Assembly: GCA_016200155.1 (NCBI GenBank)
Contig: JACQFG010000363.1
Coordinates: forward strand, 1-5,738
Direction: 5' to 3'
DNA length: 5,738 nucleotides
Source of the DNA: Planctomycetota bacterium
GTDB taxonomy: Bacteria; Planctomycetota; Planctomycetia; Gemmatales; Gemmataceae
The notes beneath the pieces are model-generated. The model did not search any database and had not been told where the DNA came from. It worked only from the letters and a program-made list of their open reading frames with translations. Positions 1-4,736 of this stretch are shown here, piece by piece. A program made the position numbers and the translations under genes. Position 1 is the stretch's first letter; the number at the start of each line of letters is the position of its first letter.

Positions 1-13
1 ACTGAGCACATAG

Positions 14-31
14 CCCGCCATTTATGGCGGG
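14..31. repeat. Palindrome downstream of mgtE
   Basis: CCCGCCAT and ATGGCGGG form a perfect 8-bp stem around a TT loop, starting 11 bases past the mgtE stop codon. It could end or protect the mgtE transcript. No T-run follows on the minus strand (the following bases are GCTATGTGC), so it is not a classical intrinsic terminator. Its left flank, CACATAGCCCGCC at 7-19, nearly matches CACATAGCCGCC at 3177-3188, which suggests a dispersed intergenic element. Confidence 0.6.
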
Positions 32-42
32 TGATCCGATTC

Positions 43-1689
43 TCACAACAAATAGATGCTCGCAATCGAGAAGTAAATCACGATCCCCGTGACATCGACG
101 AACGTCGCCACGAAGGGGCTCGACGCGATGCCCGGATCGACCCCCAGCCGGCGGAAGATCAGCGGCAACATCGATCCGACCAGCGTGCCCCACAGGCAGA
201 TCACCGCCACAGCCAGCGCAATCACCAGACCCAGCGACCAACGGCTGACCGCAGCGGTGCGCACCTGGCTTTCTTTCGGGATGGTGTACACCACGTACTT
301 CCCGTCTACGTCCTTCACACCTTCCGTCTTCTGTCCGACCGGCAAGAGCACCTGGATCGTTTCCTCCTGGACTTTCTCGTCCAGGCATTTTGCCGGAAAG
401 TGAATGCGCACGAATTTATTGCCGGTCCGGAAGAAGTGAAGAAACATCTCGTCCTCTTCCTTGGCATCGACGACTGCCGCCTGGGCCACCGGGACCTTGA
501 TTTTGAAGTCATCTTGCCGCTTTTCCATGTTGCCGCGAACATCCTCAGGCGTAAAAGTTCCGCGCACGAAGCCGATGGCGCCGAGCGTGATTCCAAGGAT
601 GAAGCCCATGAGCAGTTCGTGTCGCAACACCTTGGCCCAGTCGAGCAGCGTGACCTGGCCGAGCGCCATGGCGCGCGTGATGAGGGTCGCCGCTTGCGAT
701 CCGGAGTTGCCCCCGGTCGAGATGCACAGCGGCACGAACAGCGCTAACACCACGACCTTGTTGATCGCCTCGTCGAAATACGAAAGCGCGGTGAACGTGA
801 AGAGTTCGGCAATGAACAGGCAGGACAGCCAGAAGGCTCGCTTGCGCCACACCGTCACGAAGTTCGCCGTCAAATAATTCTCGGCCATCGGCGCGACGCC
901 GCCCATGCGGTGCGCGTCCTCCGTCGCTTCCTGGACGACGACGTCCATGATATCGTCGTGGGTGATGATGCCGACCATGCGATTCTGGTCGTCGAGGACG
1001 GGGATCGCGATCAAGTCGAACTGGGCCATGCGCTTGGCGATGGTGTCGCGGTCGTCACTGGCGCGGACCGACTCGACTTTTTCCTCCATCAGATCGCGAA
1101 TCAGCGCATGCCGAGCCGCCAGGATCAGGTCGCGCAAGGAGAGCACGCCCATGAGCCGATGCTGTTCGTCGAGCACGAAGATGTAATAGATCGTCTCGCT
1201 TTCCGGCGCTTGCAAGCGCAGGCGGTCGAGCGCCTCGGACGCCGTCAGGTGCGGCGGCAGCCAGGCGTAATCGGTCGTCATCAAGGCGCCGGCCGTGTTT
1301 TCCACCTGCCGAGCCAGCATCGCAATGTCGCGCCGATCCGCTTCATCGACGAGCCGCAGCAAGCTCCCCGCAACGCGCGGCATCAGGCGGCGCAGCAGGT
1401 CGCCGCGATCGTCGTGCGACATCTCCTTGATGAGCTGGGCCATGTGCTCCGGGACGGTCCCCTCGACCATCAGCACCTGCCAGTCGATCGGAAAATATTC
1501 GAAGATCGCTGCCTGATGCTTGATGCTGGTGTGCTTGAGAAACCGCCAGACCTGATCGGGCGGCAGGTCGGCGGCCAGCGCGTCGGCCGCCGTGGCGGGA
1601 TGGAGCGTCTCTCAGAACTCCTTCATGCCCGCGGCATCGTTTTCTTGCAGCAGAAACTTCACTTCGGGGCTGAACAATGCGTGAGGCAT
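43..1689 (-). CDS. mgtE: Magnesium transporter MgtE, with an in-frame TGA at codon 26
   Basis: Inner-membrane Mg2+ channel/transporter of the MgtE family. Reading from ATG 1689 gives 548 codons: MgtE N domain (about residues 5-190), two CBS domains (about 195-320) that gate the pore in response to Mg2+ in this family, then five membrane helices. Hallmarks visible are GGNSGSQAA in helix 2 and PFVATFVDVTG in helix 5. An extra segment of about 108 residues (376-483) sits between helices 3 and 4. AGGA lies 7 bases before ATG 1689. Codon 26 (1612-1614) is TGA, within F-stop-ETLHP. The frame and MgtE-like sequence continue on both sides, so this is a point change, selenocysteine or an error rather than a wrong start. 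The longest uninterrupted reading starts at Met72 (1476), gives 477 residues and removes part of the N domain. Family identity is near certain; the functional status of the N-terminus is not. Confidence 0.9.
241..564 (-). other. Extracytoplasmic insertion in MgtE between helices 3 and 4
   Basis: Residues 376-483 (full numbering) lie between the third membrane helix, ending GAIGFVRG, and the fourth, starting WSLGLVIA. They are charged and mixed alpha/beta in character, with no hydrophobic helix. The MgtE structures I know have only a short loop here, and by MgtE topology this loop faces away from the cytoplasm. I do not recognise a named domain in it. Confidence 0.6.
1569..1592 (-). other. Hairpin just downstream of the in-frame TGA (SECIS-like geometry)
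   Basis: On the minus strand CGGCGGCC (1592-1585) and GGCCGCCG (1576-1569) form a perfect 8-bp stem with loop GACGCGCT. The stem starts 19 bases after the TGA and the loop 27 bases after it, and the first loop base is G. Bacterial SECIS elements lie within about this range and usually have a G at the first or second loop position. The same bases encode TAADALAAD, and alanine-rich GC-rich coding sequence makes such stems easily, so this may be chance. Confidence 0.3.
1612..1614 (-). other. In-frame TGA codon inside mgtE
   Basis: Codon 26 of the 548-codon mgtE reading frame. A single base change from TGC or TGT would restore cysteine, giving FCETLHP, which I recall as the usual pattern at this place in planctomycete MgtE proteins. 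Without recoding or correction, translation from ATG 1689 would stop after 25 residues. Confidence 0.85.
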
Positions 1690-1704
1690 GGGGGTATCCT
1701 GATT

Positions 1705-1742
1705 GCCGCTTGCGGCTTGGCGATTGCTACGCCGCAAGCGGC
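1705..1742. repeat. Inverted repeat between panC and mgtE
   Basis: GCCGCTTGCGGC (1705-1716) and GCCGCAAGCGGC (1731-1742) are perfect 12-base inverted copies around a 14-base spacer. The element begins 3 bases after the panC stop and ends 15 bases before the mgtE start. No T-run follows on the minus strand, so an mRNA-stabilising or attenuating hairpin, or a REP-like repeat, fits better than an intrinsic terminator. Its 18-base left part recurs with one mismatch at 3668-3685. Confidence 0.75.
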
Positions 1743-1745
1743 AGG

Positions 1746-2603
1746 TTATTTGATGTCGTTCAACACGTTATCAATCAATCGCGTCGCGCCGAAATAGACA
1801 GCGAGCGCTAGCAGCACGCGTCCCTTCAAGCGATCCATCGGCTGCAGCGAGTCGAAATCCACGATCGCGACGTAATCGATCCGCGCTCCCGGCGTCGCGT
1901 CGAGCATCGCGCGGGCCAGGCGAAGCAACGGCTCGGCACTCCGCTCGCCCGCGTCGATCCGTTCCCGCAGCGCCTGCAGCGTTCGAATCAGGGCAGTCGC
2001 GTTTGCCCGCTGCGCCGCGTCGAGATAGACGTTGCGCGAACTCAGCGCCAGGCCGTCGGGCTCACGCACGATCGGGCAAACCTCGATCTCCACCGGGAGG
2101 TCGAGGTCCGTCGCCATCTGCATCAGGATCCGCGCTTGCTGGGCGTCCTTCTGGCCGAAATAGGCGACGTCGGGCTGCACGATGTTGAACAGCTTGAGGA
2201 CGACGGTCGCCACGCCGCGAAAGTGCCCCGGCCGCGACGCGCCGCACAGCACATTCTGCAAGTCGCCCACCTCGACAAACGTCTTGAACGATGGAGAATA
2301 CATGATCTCGGGCGTCGGATGGAAGACGAGATCGACATTTTCCGCGGTGCAGATCTCGACATCCTTTTCGAATGGCCGCGGATAACGAGCGAGGTCCTCG
2401 TTCGGTCCGAATTGCGTCGGATTGACGAAGATCGATACGGCGACGAAGCCGGTCTCCGCCCGGGCCGCGCGGATCAAGCTGACATGCCCGGCGTGCAAGG
2501 CGCCCATCGTCGGCACGAGGCCGATGCGCTTGCCCTGCGTGCGCGCGATCGCGACCGCGCGGCGCGTCTCGTCCACCGTTCTCGTGATGAGGGGGCCCGC
2601 CAT
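1746..2603 (-). CDS. panC: Pantothenate synthetase (pantoate--beta-alanine ligase)
   Basis: Cytosolic enzyme that joins pantoate and beta-alanine, using ATP through a pantoyl-adenylate, to make pantothenate for coenzyme A. The 285-residue length is normal for the family. Visible motifs are VPTMGALHAGH at residues 30-40, containing the HxGH nucleotide-binding signature, then SIFVNPTQFGPNEDL (about 57-71), GHFRGVATVV (about 126-135), YFGQKDAQQ (about 148-156) and the KMSKS-like EPDGLALSSRNVYL (about 182-195). All the key family blocks are present, so the enzyme is probably active. GGAG, overlapping the TGA of the upstream CYTH gene, sits 5 bases before ATG 2603 and fixes the start. The 9-base gap implies co-transcription and possibly translational coupling with that gene. 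No other pantothenate pathway gene is in the window. Confidence 0.97.
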   Translation of the reverse strand: MAGPLITRTVDETRRAVAIARTQGKRIGLVPTMGALHAGHVSLIRAARAETGFVAVSIFVNPTQFGPNEDLARYPRPFEKDVEICTAENVDLVFHPTPEIMYSPSFKTFVEVGDLQNVLCGASRPGHFRGVATVVLKLFNIVQPDVAYFGQKDAQQARILMQMATDLDLPVEIEVCPIVREPDGLALSSRNVYLDAAQRANATALIRTLQALRERIDAGERSAEPLLRLARAMLDATPGARIDYVAIVDFDSLQPMDRLKGRVLLALAVYFGATRLIDNVLNDIK

Positions 2604-2612
2604 CGAATCTCC

Positions 2613-3167
2613 TCACGGGGTCTGCTTCGCCAGGACCATTTCCAGATACGAACGCGGTTCGCTCACCGACAATCCCAGGTCGCGCGCCACGGCCATGAGC
2701 ACCGCCTCGGCGCGCTGCCGATCGCTCGGCTCGGCAACGATCTCCACCTCGACGAATCGGCCCAGCGTCTCGACCTCATCGCAGCACACTTGCAGGTTGA
2801 ACCCGTCGCGTGCGAACTCGTGGATGGTGCGCCGCTTTTTGACGACTGCCGTGGGCCGATAGCCGAGATGCTGCACCAACTTGCAAAACTGATCGGCAGC
2901 ATGCACGCCCGGCTCGATCGCGATTTCGATCTCGGTGCGTGTCTTCGCCGGGCCTGCTTGCTTGGGACCTTTGTACGTCAAGCGATTCTGCGCGCCGATG
3001 CAGCGGAGCCGAAACGCCTCGTCGGTCTTGCCGAAGTCGCGGTCCGGAGCGTTGAAGTAATGGTCGGCTTCGTCGATCGTCGGCTGCACCTTCGCGTGCC
3101 AGTTCGACAAGCGCTGCACGATCGGTACAAAGTCGGCGACGGGAAACTTCAATTCGATTTCGAGCAT
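2613..3167 (-). CDS. CYTH-domain protein (class IV adenylate cyclase / triphosphatase type)
   Basis: Small cytosolic protein of the CYTH superfamily, whose members act on triphosphates: class IV (CyaB-type) adenylate cyclase, thiamine triphosphatase or inorganic triphosphatase. With start ATG 3167 it has 184 residues, the normal single-domain size. The diagnostic ExExK is at residues 3-7 (EIELK), followed by DHYFNAPDRDF (35-45), AFRLR (51-55), LTYKGPK (63-69) and an acidic strand with GRFVEVEIVAE near the end. These provide the metal-binding acids and phosphate-binding basic residues of the tunnel fold. A GTG at 3179 would add four residues, but GAGGA at 3178-3174 makes a good ribosome-binding site for ATG 3167 (5 bases away), so I prefer the latter. 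It is the first gene of the minus-strand block with panC. Cyclase and triphosphatase activity cannot be told apart from sequence alone. Confidence 0.88.
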   Translation of the reverse strand: MLEIELKFPVADFVPIVQRLSNWHAKVQPTIDEADHYFNAPDRDFGKTDEAFRLRCIGAQNRLTYKGPKQAGPAKTRTEIEIAIEPGVHAADQFCKLVQHLGYRPTAVVKKRRTIHEFARDGFNLQVCCDEVETLGRFVEVEIVAEPSDRQRAEAVLMAVARDLGLSVSEPRSYLEMVLAKQTP

Positions 3168-3179
3168 CATCGTCCTCAC

Positions 3180-3228
3180 ATAGCCGCCGGTTTACCGGCG
3201 CTGCGGCCGCCGGCAAGCCGGCGGCTAT
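3180..3228. repeat. Compound palindrome in the divergent intergenic region
   Basis: The outer arms ATAGCCGCCGG (3180-3190) and CCGGCGGCTAT (3218-3228) are perfect 11-base inverted copies. Two alternative inner hairpins exist: CGCCGG-TTTA-CCGGCG (3185-3200) and GCCGCCGGC-AA-GCCGGCGGC (3206-3225). The element ends just before the ribosome-binding site of the CYTH gene, so it would form a structured leader on that transcript. Its edge CACATAGCC resembles the palindrome at the left end of the window. Confidence 0.75.
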
Positions 3229-3252
3229 ATGCGCAACACTTTCCCTTGTGTA

Positions 3253-3267
3253 GAATTAAGGTAATTC
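3253..3267. promoter_or_regulatory. AT-rich dyad upstream of the Rieske gene, possible operator
   Basis: GAATTA-AGG-TAATTC is a perfect 6-3-6 dyad standing in an otherwise GC-rich region, 44 bases before the Rieske start. TAGAAT at 3251-3256 could serve as a -10 element, but no convincing -35 is seen at the right spacing. The position fits an operator or promoter core for the Rieske-cytochrome pair. The cognate regulator is unknown. Confidence 0.35.
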
Positions 3268-3311
3268 GCGCCGAGCATCCAGACGTTTCATCAAGATTTC
3301 ACGAGGAGCGC

Positions 3312-3638
3312 ATGAGCGACTTTCACTCGGTCTGCAAGATTCAGGAGCTGCAGGAAGGCCAGGGCAAGACCATCGCCATCGGACACAAGCTCATCGCGCT
3401 CTTCCTGATCGACGGGACCGTCAACGCCATCGACGACACCTGCCCGCACATGGGCGCCTCGCTCAGCGGCGGGTATCTCGAAAACGGCATCGTCACCTGC
3501 CCCTGGCATGCCTGGCGCTTCCGCGTGACCGACGGCACCTGGGCCGACAACCCGCGCATCAAGATCGGCTGCCATCAAGTTCGCGTCGTCGGAGATGACG
3601 TGCAAGTGCAAATCGCCAGCCCGGAGAAACGCACATGA
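3312..3638 (+). CDS. Rieske [2Fe-2S] ferredoxin-like protein
   Basis: A 108-residue single-domain Rieske protein, probably a soluble cytosolic electron carrier. The cluster ligands are visible as Cys44-Pro-His46 (CPHMG) and Cys63-Pro-Trp-His66 (CPWH), with a 16-residue gap between Cys-x-His and Cys-x-x-His. This is the compact type found in NirD-like proteins and dioxygenase ferredoxins. There is no signal peptide or membrane helix, unlike the bc1-complex Rieske subunit, and no fused oxygenase domain. ATG 3312 is preceded by GAGGAG ending 3 bases before it. It overlaps the downstream cytochrome gene by ATGA and is surely co-transcribed with it. No oxygenase, nitrite reductase or ferredoxin reductase is nearby, so its redox partner is not identified. 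The fold is certain; the specific role is unknown. Confidence 0.93.
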   Translation: MSDFHSVCKIQELQEGQGKTIAIGHKLIALFLIDGTVNAIDDTCPHMGASLSGGYLENGIVTCPWHAWRFRVTDGTWADNPRIKIGCHQVRVVGDDVQVQIASPEKRT

Positions 3639-4147
3639 AAACCTATTTACGTAACGCACTCCTCTTCGCCGCTAGCGGCTTGGCGTTCGCGTGGCCGTTC
3701 GGCGATGTAACCTCTCAAACCGGAAAGGTCGTGCCGAAGCTCGAGCCGATTGCCGAGACGCGGCTCCTGATGGAGGCGATCGCCCACGCCAACTTCCGCG
3801 GCCTCGAACGCAATCTCACCAAGAAGGAGATCGACGAGCAATCATGGGTCTTCGCCCGCGGCCAGGCGCTCTTGATCGCGGAGACTGCCAACCTGCTCAT
3901 GCTGCGTCCGCCGAAGAATCAAGGGGAGGCCGTCTGGTTCGAGCGCAGCATGGACCTCCGCAAGCAGGCGATGCTGACAGCCCAGGAGGTCGCCAAGAAG
4001 GACGTCGAGCGAAGCAAAGCGTCGCTGCGTTCGCTGGCCGCCAGTTGCAACCGGTGTCATCAGAGCTTCCGCGTGCCGATCGAGATCGCGCCGTTCCAGC
4101 AGCCCGACGCGCCGCCGCTGCGCAAAGTGGTGCACGTCGAGAATTGA
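3635..4147 (+). CDS. Exported mono-haem c-type cytochrome, class II-like
   Basis: A 170-residue protein with an N-terminal signal sequence: Lys/Arg at residues 2-6, a hydrophobic core at about 8-19 ending AFA, and probable cleavage near 19-22. One haem-binding motif, CNRCH at 138-142, lies 28 residues from the C-terminus after mostly helical charged sequence. A C-terminal CxxCH after a helical bundle is the arrangement of class II cytochromes (c' and c556). His142 would be the proximal ligand; Met46 is a candidate distal ligand in the first helix, by analogy only. It would act in the periplasm. The start ATG 3635 overlaps the Rieske stop, with GGAG 8 bases before. Part of the signal-peptide code (3668-3685) matches an intergenic repeat core at 1705-1722. 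Its electron donor or acceptor, or a gas-binding role, is unknown. Confidence 0.88.
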   Translation: MKTYLRNALLFAASGLAFAWPFGDVTSQTGKVVPKLEPIAETRLLMEAIAHANFRGLERNLTKKEIDEQSWVFARGQALLIAETANLLMLRPPKNQGEAVWFERSMDLRKQAMLTAQEVAKKDVERSKASLRSLAASCNRCHQSFRVPIEIAPFQQPDAPPLRKVVHVEN

Positions 4148-4161
4148 CAGCGACGCGAGTT

Positions 4162-4239
4162 TTCGTGGTGCGGGCGGCTCGCCTGCACGTCCTCTCAGTC
4201 AACGAGCGACATGTGCAGGCGAGCCGCCCGCACCACGAA
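4162..4239. repeat. 27-bp perfect inverted repeat between the cytochrome and arsR genes
   Basis: Arms at 4162-4188 and 4213-4239 are exact reverse complements; one G-T and one T-A pair extend the stem to 29, leaving a 20-base loop (4191-4210). The left arm starts TTCGTGGTGCGGGCGG and the right arm ends CCGCACCACGAA. It starts 15 bases after the cytochrome stop and would fold very strongly in RNA. There is no T-run after either arm, no obvious target duplication and no coding capacity. It may block readthrough or be a mobile palindromic unit. Confidence 0.9.
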
Positions 4240-4275
4240 CTTCACTCACACTTCAGGCTCTGACCGCTTCTCAAG

Positions 4276-4309
4276 TCGCATAGACAATATTCGATATTTC
4301 GCATATAGT
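4276..4309. promoter_or_regulatory. Candidate ArsR operator overlapping the promoter
   Basis: The promoter spacer contains the dyad AATAT-TCG-ATATT (4286-4298) and a second half-site pair ATAT-N5-ATAT (4294-4306). TCGCATA occurs twice, at 4276-4282 and 4299-4305, 23 bases apart. ArsR-family repressors typically bind AT-rich imperfect dyads that cover their own -35/-10 region, so autorepression is the natural reading. The exact operator cannot be fixed from one sequence. Confidence 0.35.
4281..4309 (+). promoter_or_regulatory. Sigma70-type promoter of the arsR-family gene
   Basis: TAGACA (4281-4286) and TATAGT (4304-4309), each 5/6 to consensus, are separated by exactly 17 bases in an AT-rich island. 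Transcription would begin near 4316, giving a leader of about 27-40 bases before the GTG 4343 / ATG 4355 starts. This would drive the ArsR gene and probably the HTH-EIIA gene after it. Confidence 0.55.
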
Positions 4310-4354
4310 GTTGCAATTGCGTTCGGCCGATGGGGGCGTCCCGTGAAGACTGCC

Positions 4355-4699
4355 ATGCAGGATCATCTGCGCCGCTTCAAGGCTGGTATCTTCCAGGCCC
4401 TGGCCCATCCCACGCGCATCGCCATGATCGAGTTGCTGCGCGATGAAGGCGAGGTTCCCGTCAGCCGCATCTACGAGCAGCTCGGCCTCGAACAGGCCAA
4501 CGCCTCGCAGCACCTCGCCATCTTGCGGGCCAAGCAAATCGTCGTCGGCCGCAAGGAGGGGAACCAGGTTTTCTATTCGTTGCGCGATTCGATCATCGGC
4601 AAGGTGCTCAACCTGATGCGTCAGTATTTCCAGGCTCACCTGAACGAGGCGCTCGAGCTGCTCAAGGATTTCAACCTGGAAGAAGGCGGACAAAAATAA
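4355..4699 (+). CDS. ArsR-family winged-helix transcriptional regulator
   Basis: A 114-residue dimeric DNA-binding repressor type. The N-terminus FKAGIFQALAHPTRIAMIELL (residues 8-28) is the classic ArsR entry helix with the HPTR motif. The helix-turn-helix with recognition helix is at about 36-60 (QANASQHLAILRAK near 47-60), the beta wing at 65-76 (GRKEGNQVFYSL), and a long C-terminal dimer helix at about 79-105. There is no cysteine anywhere, so it cannot use the arsenic/cadmium thiolate sites or the dithiol redox switch known in this family. Only scattered His/Asp/Glu could bind a metal. It resembles the ArsR subgroup often seen beside SulP-type permeases, but none is present here. GTG 4343 is an alternative start adding four residues. 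It is probably autoregulated through the promoter at 4281-4309 and may also control the EIIA fusion gene 37 bases downstream. Confidence 0.92.
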   Translation: MQDHLRRFKAGIFQALAHPTRIAMIELLRDEGEVPVSRIYEQLGLEQANASQHLAILRAKQIVVGRKEGNQVFYSLRDSIIGKVLNLMRQYFQAHLNEALELLKDFNLEEGGQK

Positions 4700-4700
4700 C

Positions 4701-4716
4701 CACCCGGGCCTGGGTG
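4701..4716 (+). other. Small hairpin between arsR and the EIIA fusion gene
   Basis: CACCC and GGGTG pair around GGGCCT immediately after the ArsR stop; a G-T pair can add one more. It is weak and has no T-run, so it is not expected to separate the two genes transcriptionally. Confidence 0.3.
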
Positions 4717-4736
4717 CGATCAACGGGAGACGGCAA

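Noticed and set aside
31..747. Long plus-strand open frames at 31-747 and 910-1797
   Set aside because: Antisense shadows of mgtE: Arg/His/Asp/Gln-rich, low-complexity products with no domain, lying opposite a clearly coding frame.
2136..3311. Plus-strand frame from 2136 as an N-terminal extension of the Rieske protein
   Set aside because: It is antisense to panC and the CYTH gene and rich in Arg/His/Asp. The real start at 3312 has its own GAGGAG and gives the normal size for a Rieske domain.
4162..4239. The inverted repeats as rho-independent terminators
   Set aside because: None of the hairpins in the window is followed by a T-run on the relevant strand.
4211..4354. Longer ArsR protein starting at ATG 4211
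   Set aside because: That start lies inside the inverted repeat and upstream of the likely promoter at 4281-4309. The added residues do not resemble ArsR, and the family N-terminus matches ATG 4355 or GTG 4343.
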